A stretch of DNA of 64,000 nucleotides from Stappia sediminis (GTDB lineage Bacteria > Pseudomonadota > Alphaproteobacteria > Rhizobiales > Stappiaceae): contig NZ_WUMV01000009.1 of the NCBI RefSeq assembly GCF_009826895.1, forward strand, positions 62,001 through 126,000. The letters run 5' to 3'. The notes beneath the pieces are model-generated. The model worked only from the letters and a program-made list of their open reading frames with translations. It was not told the DNA's origin and did no database searches. Shown one piece after another: positions 9,656 through 18,711 of this stretch. Numbering within the stretch: position 1 is the first letter of the stretch; each line of letters starts with the position of its first letter. Both the position numbers and the translations under genes were made by a program.

Positions 9656-9955
9656 TCAGCCGGCGACCTGTTGTTTCCGGAATTCCAGGATGCGCCTGAA
9701 AAGCGCCGTATCCCACTTGGCAGGCACTTGCGTGCGGCCTGTCATCCAGGCGTAAAGTTCCTGGTCCGGGATATCGAGCATCGCTTCGACTTCATCGAGT
9801 TCGTCGTCCTCGAGGCTCGCCACATGCTGCCTTATGAAACCGCCGAGAAGGATATCCATCTCGCGAATGCCGCGATGCGTGCTGCGAAACAAGATGCGCT
9901 TGCGGCGTGGATCCAGCGGACCTTCCACAGCGGTATTCGGGTTTTCTGCGGTCAT
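9656..9955 (-). CDS. sdhE: FAD assembly factor SdhE (succinate dehydrogenase assembly factor 2)
   Basis: A 99-residue small protein of the SdhE/Sdh5 (DUF339) family, which promotes covalent attachment of FAD to the succinate dehydrogenase flavoprotein. The family signature RGxxE is seen as HRGIREMD (residues 27-34). It is followed by the helical acidic stretch SLEDDELDEVEAMLDIPDQELYAW (read as LEDDELDEVEAML and DQELYAW). It is divergent from recG (160-base gap) and upstream of mfd. Confidence 0.93.
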   Translation of the reverse strand: MTAENPNTAVEGPLDPRRKRILFRSTHRGIREMDILLGGFIRQHVASLEDDELDEVEAMLDIPDQELYAWMTGRTQVPAKWDTALFRRILEFRKQQVAG

Positions 9956-10115
9956 TTCAGCCCCTTGCAGTGGCGAAATTACAAAACAGGCAAGTCGCCG
10001 GCGGCATATTCGCCGCCCGCGTCCACATTCGTTCGCGGGTTTATAGCTTGCCCGCCCGGCGATGTCAGCGCCGCATGGGAAGAAGATTGCCTCCTGGCCG
10101 TCCGAATGGCACTAA

Positions 10116-12224
10116 ATGGCCATGCGCCCACCGAAGCTCGATCCATTTTTCGCCGCCGTCTCCTCGCTGCAGGGCGTGGGACCGAAGACAGTGAAGTTGC
10201 TTGGCAACCTTCTCGGCACATCCGCCGAGCGGGAGGCGACGGTAGCAGACCTTCTGTTCCACCTGCCGCACGCCATGATCGACCGCAGGAAGCGGCCCGG
10301 CATCGCATTCGCGCCCGAAGGCGCGATCGTGACGCTGGATGTGCGCATCGACCGGCACGACGCCCCGCCCCGGCACAGCAAGACGCCCTACCGTATTTTC
10401 GCCCATGACGAGACGGGCGAGATCGCGCTCGTGTTTTTTCATGCGCGGCGCGACTGGCTGGAAAAGACACTACCGGCCGGCGGCAATTTCCTGGTTTCCG
10501 GCAAGGTCGAATGGTTCAACGGCCGCCCGCAGATGGTGCACCCAGACCATATGGTGCCGGCGGACAAGGCCGATCAACTCCCCATGATCGAGCCCGTCTA
10601 TGCGCTGACGGCCGGGCTTTCCGGCAAGATGTTGCACAAGGCCATCCTCGATGCCCTGCGCCATGTACCCGATCTGCCAGAATGGCTGGACCCGGCGTTC
10701 AAGGCACGGCACAACTGGCCCGACTTCATGGACGCCCTGAAGTACTGCCATGAGCCATCTGGAGAAGAAGAGTTTTCGCTCGATTCAGATTCGATTCGAA
10801 GGCTTGCGTACGACGAATATCTGGCGAACCAGCTTGCCCTCGCGTTGATACGCCGGTCATTGCGAAAGGCAGGCGGCGTGGCGCGCGCGGCAACCGGTGA
10901 TCTGAAACGCAAGGTGCTTCAGGCCCTGCCCTACGACCTGACGAACGGCCAACGCGAAGCGGTGGCCGAGATCGAGGCCGATCTTGGCGAGCCGACGCGC
11001 ATGCTCAGAATGCTGCAAGGCGATGTCGGCTCGGGAAAGACGATCGTCGCGCTGTTGGCGGCATGTGCAGTTATCGAAAGCGGCGCGCAGGCCGCGATCA
11101 TGGCGCCGACGGAAATCCTCGCCCGACAGCATCTGGCATCCATTGCGCCGCTCTGCGAGGCCGCCGGCATTCGCGCCGCCGTGATGACCGGGCGCGACAG
11201 CGCGAAACACCGCCGCGAGGTTCGCGAGCAGCTTGAATCCGGCGAAATCGACCTTGTGGTCGGCACGCATGCGATCTTTCAGGGCGACGTCGCGTTCAAG
11301 GATCTCGGACTGGCCGTGATCGACGAGCAGCACCGCTTCGGCGTTCACCAGCGCCTTGCGCTTTCGGCGAAGGGACAGGGCGTCGATGTCCTTGTCATGA
11401 CGGCAACGCCCATCCCGCGCACGCTGGTGCTCACCTTCTTCGGCGACATGGACGTGTCCCGCCTGACCGAAAAACCCGCTGGACGCCAGCCGATCAAGAC
11501 GGTGACCGTCTCGCTGGAGCGGATTGGAGAAGTGGTCGCCCGCCTCAAGGCCGCGATCGCGCAAGGCCAGAAAGTCTACTGGGTCTGCCCGCTCGTCGAG
11601 GAATCGGAGAAATCGGATCTCGCGGCTGCCGAAGAACGTTTCGGCGACCTGCAGCGCGCGCTTGGACCGGTGGTCGCCCTTGTCCACGGCCGCCAGAGCG
11701 CGGAGGAAAAGGAGGCCGCGATGACGGCCTTCAAGGCCGGCGAGGCGAAAGTCCTCGTCGCCACCACCGTTATCGAGGTCGGCGTCGACGTGCCGGACGC
11801 AACGATCATCGTGATCGAACATGCAGAACGCTTCGGTCTGTCGCAGCTTCATCAGCTGCGCGGGCGTGTCGGGCGCGGGTCGAAGCCTTCGACCTGCCTG
11901 CTCCTTTACAAGGGCCCGCTCGGCGAAACGGCTACAGCCCGCCTTGCCATCATGCGCGAAACCGATGACGGCTTCCGCATTGCCGAGGAAGACCTGCGGT
12001 TGCGCGGCGAAGGTGAAATCCTCGGCACGCGCCAATCCGGCACGCCCGGTTTCAGAATCGCGAATGTGGAGGTGCACGGAGACCTTATGGAGATCGCGCG
12101 GGATGACGCACGCCTTATCCTGGAAACCGACCCCGAACTGAAATCCCCCCGCGGCGAAGCGTTGCGGCTGCTGCTCTATCTCTTCTCGCGCGACGAGGCC
12201 GTGAGGCTTCTGCGGGCGGGGTGA
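10116..12224 (+). CDS. recG: ATP-dependent DNA helicase RecG
   Basis: RecG remodels replication forks and Holliday junctions. The 702 residues show the N-terminal wedge/OB domain, Walker A GDVGSGKTIVAL, a DEQH box (VIDEQHRFGVHQR), TATPIPRTL, and the helicase C-terminal motif QLRGRVGRG. A second methionine two codons in (10122) is an equally possible start. The gene is divergent from sdhE and ends only 5 bases from the convergent DUF502 gene. Confidence 0.97.
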   Translation: MAMRPPKLDPFFAAVSSLQGVGPKTVKLLGNLLGTSAEREATVADLLFHLPHAMIDRRKRPGIAFAPEGAIVTLDVRIDRHDAPPRHSKTPYRIFAHDETGEIALVFFHARRDWLEKTLPAGGNFLVSGKVEWFNGRPQMVHPDHMVPADKADQLPMIEPVYALTAGLSGKMLHKAILDALRHVPDLPEWLDPAFKARHNWPDFMDALKYCHEPSGEEEFSLDSDSIRRLAYDEYLANQLALALIRRSLRKAGGVARAATGDLKRKVLQALPYDLTNGQREAVAEIEADLGEPTRMLRMLQGDVGSGKTIVALLAACAVIESGAQAAIMAPTEILARQHLASIAPLCEAAGIRAAVMTGRDSAKHRREVREQLESGEIDLVVGTHAIFQGDVAFKDLGLAVIDEQHRFGVHQRLALSAKGQGVDVLVMTATPIPRTLVLTFFGDMDVSRLTEKPAGRQPIKTVTVSLERIGEVVARLKAAIAQGQKVYWVCPLVEESEKSDLAAAEERFGDLQRALGPVVALVHGRQSAEEKEAAMTAFKAGEAKVLVATTVIEVGVDVPDATIIVIEHAERFGLSQLHQLRGRVGRGSKPSTCLLLYKGPLGETATARLAIMRETDDGFRIAEEDLRLRGEGEILGTRQSGTPGFRIANVEVHGDLMEIARDDARLILETDPELKSPRGEALRLLLYLFSRDEAVRLLRAG

Positions 12225-12229
12225 TATGC

Positions 12230-12979
12230 CTATTCGACAGGCTCAAGCACCGGGGGCGGCTGCTCGCTCTTCTTGCCTGGCTTCTTGACCGGCAGCTTCT
12301 TCGGATATTCCGGGTTCACGAGGCCGGCGGAAATCACGAGCTTCGCCGCTTCCTCGACGCTCATGTCGAGTTCGATGACATCTTCCTTCGGCACGAACAG
12401 AAGGAAGCCGGACGTGGGGTTCGGTGTCGTCGGCAGGAAGACGGAAATCGTGTCGGCGGACGGCGCCAGCTTGTGCGACACTTCCCCCTTCGTGTCCGTG
12501 GCGATGAATACGATCGCCCACAGGCCCTTTCGCGGATATTCGACAAGGGCTGCTTTCTTGAAGGTATTGGAACGCTCCGCCAGCACCGTTTCGAAAATCT
12601 GCTTGAGACCGCCGTAAAGGTTGCGCACCAGCGGCATGCGCCCAAGCAGGGATTCGCCATAGGACACCAACGTCCTTCCGGCGATGTTCGCCGTCAGGAA
12701 GCCGACAATCGTCAGCGCGAAGAAGGCGACGATAAGCCCGAAACCGGGAACGGGAAACGGCAGATAGGTATCCGGGTTATAACGCAGCGGGAGGAAGGGC
12801 TTAACCCAGCCGTCGATCCACTGGATCAGCGACCAGGTGAGATAGAGCGTAATCCCGATCGGCCCCGCGATGACAAGGCCGGTCAGGAAATAATTGCGAA
12901 GTCGTGTCATCCCGGTGTGCTTCGGCAGCCTGGCGTGCGCCTGATCATCCTGACCGCCCGGGTTCTTTTTATCCGTCAT
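12230..12979 (-). CDS. DUF502 family membrane protein
   Basis: A 249-residue integral membrane protein. The family hallmark is the N-terminal LRNYFLTGLVIAGPIGITLY span, with a second span near residue 75 (GLIVAFFALTIVGFL). A conserved soluble domain (VEYPRKGLWAIVFIA, FLPTTPNPTSGFLLFVP) follows. The C-terminus is Lys/Pro-rich (KKLPVKKPGKKSEQPPP). DUF502 proteins are widespread in proteobacteria and plants, with no settled bacterial function. The position next to recG is typical for rhizobia. Confidence 0.85.
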   Translation of the reverse strand: MTDKKNPGGQDDQAHARLPKHTGMTRLRNYFLTGLVIAGPIGITLYLTWSLIQWIDGWVKPFLPLRYNPDTYLPFPVPGFGLIVAFFALTIVGFLTANIAGRTLVSYGESLLGRMPLVRNLYGGLKQIFETVLAERSNTFKKAALVEYPRKGLWAIVFIATDTKGEVSHKLAPSADTISVFLPTTPNPTSGFLLFVPKEDVIELDMSVEEAAKLVISAGLVNPEYPKKLPVKKPGKKSEQPPPVLEPVE

Positions 12980-13164
12980 GCATGCTCCGGCGACGTAAGG
13001 CCGCGGTTTTGCCGCCTATCCCGCAATATACTCCCCCGATACCCGACCCTATAGATAGTGTAGAAATCGCGAGGATGGTATCCACGCGATGCTGAAAGTT
13101 TGCACAATCCCCCAAGACAGGGTGTGTGAAGGTTCCGGCAACCTTTTCCGCCCAGCGAGGCTTC

Positions 13165-13530
13165 ATGCTGCAAAGGCCATTGTTCAAGTCGCTCGGCGCG
13201 CTTTTCGTCGCGATAGGCCTTGTCGGGATGGTGGTGCCGCTGTTGCCGACGACGATCTTCTTCATCCTTGCCGCGTCCTGCTTCGCCCGTTCCTCGCCGG
13301 AGCTGGAGCGGCGGATCATGGAACATCCGCGTATCGGCCCGACCGTGCGCGCCTGGCGCGACCACGGCGTCATTACCCCGCGCGCCAAGCTGACCGCATT
13401 TATCGGAATGGGAACGGGCTTTCTTCTGTTCCTCTACACCGCCTCGCCCGAACTTCCGCTCGCGGTCGGCGTGGCGCTGTTCTTCCTTGCCTGCGCAGCA
13501 TACGTCGCAAGCAGGCCATCACACCCTTGA
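13165..13530 (+). CDS. DUF454 (YbaN-like) inner-membrane protein
   Basis: Starting from the ATG at 13165, the 121 residues hold the DUF454 signature: LGxxGxxxPLLPTTIFFILAASCF near residues 16-38 and the arginine-rich SSPELERRI followed by HPRIGPTVRAW. Two to three membrane spans are visible. An upstream in-frame start at 13126 would add 13 residues. Function is unknown for the family. The gene is divergent from the DUF502 gene and convergent with the LysE-type gene (13-base gap). Confidence 0.85.
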   Translation: MLQRPLFKSLGALFVAIGLVGMVVPLLPTTIFFILAASCFARSSPELERRIMEHPRIGPTVRAWRDHGVITPRAKLTAFIGMGTGFLLFLYTASPELPLAVGVALFFLACAAYVASRPSHP

Positions 13531-13543
13531 GAACAAGAAGCCT

Positions 13544-14164
13544 TTACCTGACATCCTTCAGGCCGAGAAGAACCGCGGCGCCTATCATTGCCGAACCGGA
13601 GATGCGCTCCACAAGCCCATATCCGGACTGCGAAACCTTTCGAGCGACCCATTCCGCCGACTTGCCGTAAAAAGCGAGGAACATCCCGTCCATCGCCACA
13701 TAGGTCGCGCCGAGGATCAAAAGCTGCGGTGCCACCGGCTGGTTCGCGTCGATGAAGAGCGGAAAAAGGGAGGCGAAAAAGATCACCGCTTTCGGGTTCG
13801 TCGCAGAGGTGACGAAGCCGTCGAGCCACAGCTTCTTCAGGCTCTTGCTCGGCCTCGTTCCGGCGATGCCGACCTTCGCCCTCGCCATTCTGAGTTTCGT
13901 CACCCCCATATAGACGAGATAGGCGACGCCACCCCACTTCACCGCGAGAAACACGGTTTCCGAAGAGGTGATCAGCACAGCAAGCCCAAGGCCCGCCGCC
14001 AGCATCTGAAGGACATTCGCCGTCAGATCGCCGGCAGCGGTCGCAATGGACCTGCCGAAACCGTTCGACATGGAATTCGACAGCATCAATATCTGGCTCG
14101 GTCCGGGCGTCGACATCAACACCAATACCGTCGCGACATAACCAAGCCAGACTTCCAGCGTCAT
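13544..14164 (-). CDS. LysE/RhtB family amino-acid exporter
   Basis: A 206-residue membrane protein with about six spans. The family signature STPGPSQILMLSNSMSNG lies at residues 18-35, and TNPKAVIFFASLFPLF near 130 is the second conserved block. LysE/RhtB proteins export amino acids or homoserine-like compounds; the substrate here cannot be told. It begins 53 bases after the glmS stop on the same strand and could be read through from glmS. Confidence 0.88.
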   Translation of the reverse strand: MTLEVWLGYVATVLVLMSTPGPSQILMLSNSMSNGFGRSIATAAGDLTANVLQMLAAGLGLAVLITSSETVFLAVKWGGVAYLVYMGVTKLRMARAKVGIAGTRPSKSLKKLWLDGFVTSATNPKAVIFFASLFPLFIDANQPVAPQLLILGATYVAMDGMFLAFYGKSAEWVARKVSQSGYGLVERISGSAMIGAAVLLGLKDVR

Positions 14165-14217
14165 CGAATATCCCTTCCGCTCATGCGCGCAATACGTGCA
14201 ACTGTCGGAGCGGAACG

Positions 14218-16044
14218 TTATTCAACGGTAACGGACTTCGCAAGATTTCGAGGTTGATCTACATCGGTGCCCATGAACACAGCTGTGTGATAGGCAAGAA
14301 GCTGAACGGGAATCGCATGGATGATAGGTGCGGCGATCTCCGGCACGTCCGGCATCACGATCGTCTTCCAGGCGTTTATCCCGGCCTCCGCCGCGCCGCG
14401 CGCATCGGTGATCAGGATAACGCGGCCGCCGCGCGCCGCCACCTCCTGCACGTTGGAGACCGTTTTTTCGAAAATCTCATCATGCGGCGCGACGACGATG
14501 ACAGGCATCGATTCGTCGATCAGCGCGATCGGCCCGTGCTTCAACTCGCCAGCGGCATAACCTTCCGCGTGAATGTATGAGATTTCCTTCAGCTTGAGAG
14601 CGCCTTCCATGGCGAGCGGGAAGTTCGTGCCGCGACCGAGGTAAAGCGCGTGGTTCGATTTCGATAGCGGCTGGGACAGCTTCTCAAGGTCCTTTTCCAC
14701 CTTCAGCGCCTTGACCGCATAGGCGGGCACCTCCCCCAGCATGCGAACGAGTTCCGCCTCGCGCTCGGCGCTCAAAACCCCACGCGCGCGTCCGGCGTGA
14801 ATTGCAAGAGAAGCAAGAACGCTAAGCTGGCAGGTGAAGGCCTTGGTGGAGGCAACGCCGATTTCAGCGCCCGCAACGGTTGGGAACACGACATCGGCCT
14901 CACGGGCGATCGTCGATTCAGGCACATTGACCACCGCGCCGATGCGCATGCCCTGCTGCTTGCAATAACGCAGCGAGGCCAGCGTGTCCGCCGTTTCGCC
15001 CGACTGCGAGATGAACAGCGCAAGATCGCCCGCCTTGACCGGCATCTCCCGGTAGCGGAACTCGGACGCGATATCGATGTCCACCGGAATGCGGGCGTAT
15101 TTCTCAAACCAGTATTTGCCGATAAGGCCCGCATAAAACGCCGTGCCGCAGGCGGAAATCACCAGCCGGTCGAGAGCGGCGAAATCCACGGACGTTCCCT
15201 TCGGCAAGGTCGTGCAAAGTTTGTTTAAGTTCAGATAGCGCGACAGCGTATGGCCGATGACCTCGGGCTGCTCGTAGATTTCCTTCTGCATGAAGTGGCG
15301 GTAATTGCCCTTGTCGACCTGAACGGCGGTCGCCGCGCTCGTATGTTCGGGCCGCGTTACGGGAAGGTTGCTCTCGTCGAAGATTTCGAAGCTCGTGCGC
15401 GTAAGGACAACCCAGTCGCCGTCTTCGAGATAGGTGACGCGGTCGGTAAAGGGTGCGAGCGCAATGGCATCCGAGCCAAGGTACATCGCGCCGTCGCCAT
15501 GGCCGACTGCAAGCGGCGAACCCCGGCGCGCGCCGATCATAAGGTCTTCCTCGCCCTTGAAGATGATGGCGAAGGAGAATGCCCCCTTCAGGCGATGCAG
15601 CGTATCCGCAACCGCGTCCCTGGGGGTCTTGCCCGCCTGCAGAGCTTGGGTGATGAGATGGGCGACGACTTCCGTGTCCGTATCCGTTTCAAGCTCCGCG
15701 CCGCCACTCTTCACCAGCTCGCGAAGGTCGAGAAAGTTCTCGATTATGCCGTTGTGGACGACGGCGACCTGATCGGTCGCATGGGGGTGGGCATTGCGCT
15801 CGGTCGGTGCACCATGGGTTGCCCAGCGGGTGTGACCGATGCCGATCGCACCTGCGAGCGGTTCGCGCTCCAGAGCCAGCTCCAGGTTTCTGAGTTTACC
15901 TTCCGCCCGGCGGCGCAGGATCTTGCCGTCGACGATCGTCGCTACCCCGGCAGAATCATAACCGCGATATTCCAGCCGCTTGAGCGCGTCCACCAGTTTA
16001 TCGGCAACGCCCTCGCTTCCCAGGATACCGACAATTCCGCACAT
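14218..16044 (-). CDS. glmS: Glutamine-fructose-6-phosphate aminotransferase
   Basis: GlmS makes glucosamine-6-phosphate from fructose-6-phosphate and glutamine, the first step to UDP-GlcNAc for peptidoglycan and lipid A. I choose the start at 16044 so that the product begins MCGIVGI: after methionine removal the cysteine becomes the N-terminal nucleophile. The three extra upstream codons (MSC) would block this. The 608 residues contain the class II amidotransferase domain (HTRWATHG), two SIS sugar-isomerase domains (FISQSGETADT) and the conserved C-terminus AKSVTVE. No glmU lies beside it here. Confidence 0.96.
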   Translation of the reverse strand: MCGIVGILGSEGVADKLVDALKRLEYRGYDSAGVATIVDGKILRRRAEGKLRNLELALEREPLAGAIGIGHTRWATHGAPTERNAHPHATDQVAVVHNGIIENFLDLRELVKSGGAELETDTDTEVVAHLITQALQAGKTPRDAVADTLHRLKGAFSFAIIFKGEEDLMIGARRGSPLAVGHGDGAMYLGSDAIALAPFTDRVTYLEDGDWVVLTRTSFEIFDESNLPVTRPEHTSAATAVQVDKGNYRHFMQKEIYEQPEVIGHTLSRYLNLNKLCTTLPKGTSVDFAALDRLVISACGTAFYAGLIGKYWFEKYARIPVDIDIASEFRYREMPVKAGDLALFISQSGETADTLASLRYCKQQGMRIGAVVNVPESTIAREADVVFPTVAGAEIGVASTKAFTCQLSVLASLAIHAGRARGVLSAEREAELVRMLGEVPAYAVKALKVEKDLEKLSQPLSKSNHALYLGRGTNFPLAMEGALKLKEISYIHAEGYAAGELKHGPIALIDESMPVIVVAPHDEIFEKTVSNVQEVAARGGRVILITDARGAAEAGINAWKTIVMPDVPEIAAPIIHAIPVQLLAYHTAVFMGTDVDQPRNLAKSVTVE

Positions 16045-16305
16045 GCAACTCACCTTTCAGGAAATGAAATCTCTAGCGCCGTCAAAAGCTTCCATACCCG
16101 AACTAGGTTCTAGAAGGACAATCAAACCCTGTTTCGTTTCGTGACAGGCAGGCTGCCATGTGGGCGATCGGTGGATGAACGCGGCCATCGCCCCATTTCA
16201 GCCGTACACGAAACGGTGTTTCTGCGGAACCTTTAACGCTTGTTAACCATAATCGTCGTTTCCTCATAGACGTGCCCACAAGATTCGATCCCGAAAGCCC
16301 TTGAT

Positions 16306-17337
16306 GTGAAAGTGCCGTCCAACCGATCCTCCGACAAGCTCCAATCCGGCAAACGGGTGGATGTCGCGTGGGCCTTCGTCTGGGGGGCCGGCGCGGTGTT
16401 GTTTGCCGCCGTCGCGGCAGGCTCATACATATTCTCGACCACGGACCGGCCCGCCAACGGTTTTTACGCCAGCGCACCGCTGCCGCCGATAACGGGCGAT
16501 GTCACGACAACGGGCACGATCGCAGCCGACGGTGAAACGGTCGAATTCGCCGTGTATCCCTCCCGAGGCGGGCTTGTGGCCCAGCAATCGGCCTCCCGCA
16601 TGCACTCGGAGATCGAGACGCTGCGAAAGGAAATCGCCGGGCTGCGCCGCAATCTCTCCGTTCTGGAACGTCAAAACGACGAACTCTCGCGCCGGCTTGC
16701 CACGATCGAAGGCGGCGAACACGACAAGCAGCAGCCAGACGAGACACGCGAGACGACGCCTTCGACGGTTCCCCATGCTACGGCCGCCCCGGAAAAGCCC
16801 GAACCGCACGTGGAAACGCTGCCCGCGCCGGAGCTTCAAATTCTCGGCGACAGACGGCCCGCCCCGGAGATCGAAGCGCCCTCCGCCGGTGTAGACCCGG
16901 CCACGCCGGTGCGAATTGTCGCACTTCCGAAGGCGGGCGAACCTGCCACGGTCGGCTCGATCCCGGATGAAGGAACTCCGCCCGCGTCCGGCGAAGACAG
17001 GAAGGCCGTCATTTCCATCGCTCCCCCGGCGGGAAAAACCGCGGGCGAAGCGCTTTCGCGCACTGATTTTGCCGTCGATCTGGGGCTATATCCGTCCGAG
17101 GACGCCGCCCGGAAAACGCTTTCGGCAATCAAGGAGCATCTGGCGCTTCTTGAAGGAACCCTCGAGCCGCGCGTCAGGCCTGCCCCGGCCGCAAGCGGCG
17201 GGAGGAAGGATGAGGTGCGGCTGCTCATTGGCCCCTTTGCCAATGCCGCCGATGCGGCGGCTGCCTGCGTGCTTCTTTCCGCCCGCGAAGTGCCTTGCCG
17301 CCCGAATATCTTTGCCGGCACACCGTTAACGCGATGA
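16306..17337 (+). CDS. Bitopic envelope protein with coiled coil and SPOR-like C-terminus
   Basis: A 343-residue protein from a GTG start at 16306. It has a basic N-terminus, one membrane span (about 21-42, AFVWGAGAVLFAAVAAGS), a periplasmic coiled coil (about 100-145, EIETLRKEIAGLRRNLSVLE), then a long Pro/Glu/Ala-rich disordered stretch. A C-terminal domain follows, beginning FAVDLGLYPSEDAARKTL and with VRLLIGPFANAADAAAAC. That domain has the pattern of a SPOR (septal peptidoglycan binding) domain, but one with weak similarity. It is divergent from glmS, with a CtrA-like site in between. A role at the cell wall or septum is an inference. Confidence 0.65.
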   Translation: MKVPSNRSSDKLQSGKRVDVAWAFVWGAGAVLFAAVAAGSYIFSTTDRPANGFYASAPLPPITGDVTTTGTIAADGETVEFAVYPSRGGLVAQQSASRMHSEIETLRKEIAGLRRNLSVLERQNDELSRRLATIEGGEHDKQQPDETRETTPSTVPHATAAPEKPEPHVETLPAPELQILGDRRPAPEIEAPSAGVDPATPVRIVALPKAGEPATVGSIPDEGTPPASGEDRKAVISIAPPAGKTAGEALSRTDFAVDLGLYPSEDAARKTLSAIKEHLALLEGTLEPRVRPAPAASGGRKDEVRLLIGPFANAADAAAACVLLSAREVPCRPNIFAGTPLTR

Positions 17338-17435
17338 ACGATCCAGCCTGACGTGCAATTTCGTTTGCAGCGGGGTATATGCTGAGCGGGCCCGATCCCG
17401 GGGCCGACCGTTACCTCTGTTCGAGCTAAAGTTCC

Positions 17436-18368
17436 ATGCGTTTTCTGATTGATGAAAGATCGCGGGCATTCGCGCTGCTCACGGTCATGCCGCTGTTTTT
17501 CTCTTCAAATCTCATTATCGGGCGGGCCGCGGTGAATGCGGTGGAACCCTGGACGCTTGCTTTCCTGCGGTGGACACTTGCCTTTCTCATGCTGTTGCCG
17601 TTCGCGACAAGGGGCATCAAGCAGCATTCGCGCCTCTTTCGGCAGCATTGGGACATGATCGCGATCATGGGCTTTCTCGGCATGTGGATCTGCGGTGCCG
17701 GCGTATACTTCGCGCTGCGCTATACCAGCGCCACGAATGGAACGTTGATCTATACATCCTCACCGGTGCTGATCCTCCTGCTGGAATGGATCTTCCGCGG
17801 CCGGCGGATCGTTCCGCGCGAAATCATCGGCATCGTGCTTGCGATCGCCGGCGTTGTAACGATTGTGGTCAAGGGCTCTTTGTCTGTGCTTTTGGGCCTT
17901 GACCTGAATGCCGGAGACATCGTCTTCGCCTTTGCCGCGCTGAGTTGGGCGGTCTATTCGGTCCTGCTCAAGCGTCCGGAATTCATGGGCGTGCCGACCC
18001 TGTCCCTGTTCGCTGTGCTTGCGTTTGCCGGGGCGGTTACGCTGCTGCCTTTCACGATTTGGGAAATCGCGGAGACGCGACGCTTTCCAGTGAGCTTGCC
18101 CGCATGGTCCTCGATCGCGGGTATAGCGCTTATTTCTTCCGTGCTGGCGTTTTCGTGCTTCCAATACGGCGTCAAAGTGCTTGGCCCCGCCACCACGGGC
18201 GTCTTCATGTATCTGCTTCCGCCTTACGGCGTGATGATGGCGGTCTTATTCCTCGGTGAGGAGCTTCATTTCTACCATCTGACGGGTTTCGTGCTCATCA
18301 TGGCCGGCCTTGTGCTGGCCACTGCGCCCAAGGCCTTGTTCAGGCGAATTAGGGTCAGGACCTATTAA
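17436..18368 (+). CDS. DMT superfamily (EamA) transporter, 3' end replaced by a mobile element
   Basis: A 310-residue protein with ten membrane spans in two EamA repeats (NLIIGRAAVNAVEPWTLAFL in the first; SWAVYSVLLKRPEF in the second), the layout of drug/metabolite exporters. The substrate is unknown. The final codons and the TAA stop lie inside the miniature element that begins at 18351: the last residues RVRTY are encoded by the element's terminal repeat. Removing the element and one TA copy would restore a frame reading ISMVLPSSASR before TGA. The core of the protein is intact, so it is probably still functional. Confidence 0.88.
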   Translation: MRFLIDERSRAFALLTVMPLFFSSNLIIGRAAVNAVEPWTLAFLRWTLAFLMLLPFATRGIKQHSRLFRQHWDMIAIMGFLGMWICGAGVYFALRYTSATNGTLIYTSSPVLILLLEWIFRGRRIVPREIIGIVLAIAGVVTIVVKGSLSVLLGLDLNAGDIVFAFAALSWAVYSVLLKRPEFMGVPTLSLFAVLAFAGAVTLLPFTIWEIAETRRFPVSLPAWSSIAGIALISSVLAFSCFQYGVKVLGPATTGVFMYLLPPYGVMMAVLFLGEELHFYHLTGFVLIMAGLVLATAPKALFRRIRVRTY

Positions 18369-18615
18369 ATTGAGGAAAATGGTATGAGCCAATTTGGTTG
18401 GATACGAGGAGCAAAAACGCAGGAAACCGTCTGGTTTTCAAGGCTTTTCGACAAAGTAGCCGGCCAAATCGGCCATATCTGTACAGACACCGAAACGGCT
18501 TCGACCTGCCTTGTCGAAGCGCTTGGCCGGGTAGTCAACCCGCCCCGCGCCCTTCGCCTAGCATCTCTTTGCCGTTTCAGGTGCCATTTCCGTCAATTTA
18601 ATAGGTCCTGACCCT
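18351..18615. mobile_element. 265-bp miniature inverted-repeat element, copy 1 (MITE-like)
   Basis: The element starts AGGGTCAGGACCTATT and ends with its inverted complement. The terminal arms match at 30 of 32 positions, with mismatches at positions 24 and 26. It is flanked by TA on both sides (18350-18351 and 18615-18616), as expected for a TA target duplication. A second copy, inverted, of exactly the same length lies at 22556-22820. Copies align along their whole length, but a one-base insertion and a later one-base deletion break any shared reading frame, so the element is non-coding. No transposase is in the window. TA targeting suggests mobilisation by an IS630/Tc1-type transposase; this is inference. 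Confidence 0.88.
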
Positions 18616-18655
18616 AGTATGGTCCTGCCCTCTTCCGCCTCCAGGTGAGCAAATT

Positions 18656-18685
18656 AAAAAAGGCGGGCCGCTGCCCGGCCCGCCT
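18656..18685 (-). terminator. Rho-independent terminator of the ccdA-like gene
   Basis: On the minus strand, 26 bases after the ccdA-like stop codon, a perfect 8-9 bp GC-rich stem (18661-18669 with 18677-18685, loop of seven) is followed directly by six T. This is a textbook intrinsic terminator. Confidence 0.88.
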
Positions 18686-18711
18686 CTCCATCCGTCATGG
18701 ATCGTTCCCGC

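Noticed and set aside
10857-12077. 406-codon minus-strand frame within recG
   Set aside because: It is antisense to the well-supported recG gene and has no ribosome site or family match.
16045-16305. glmS ribozyme-type leader
   Set aside because: This riboswitch is known from Gram-positive bacteria. I see no matching core, and the leader is short and divergent.
18384-18611. 75-codon open frame inside miniature element copy 1, starting MSQFGWIRG
   Set aside because: Copy 2 has a one-base shift after the first dozen or so codons and a compensating shift later, so the frame is not kept. The element is better read as non-coding.
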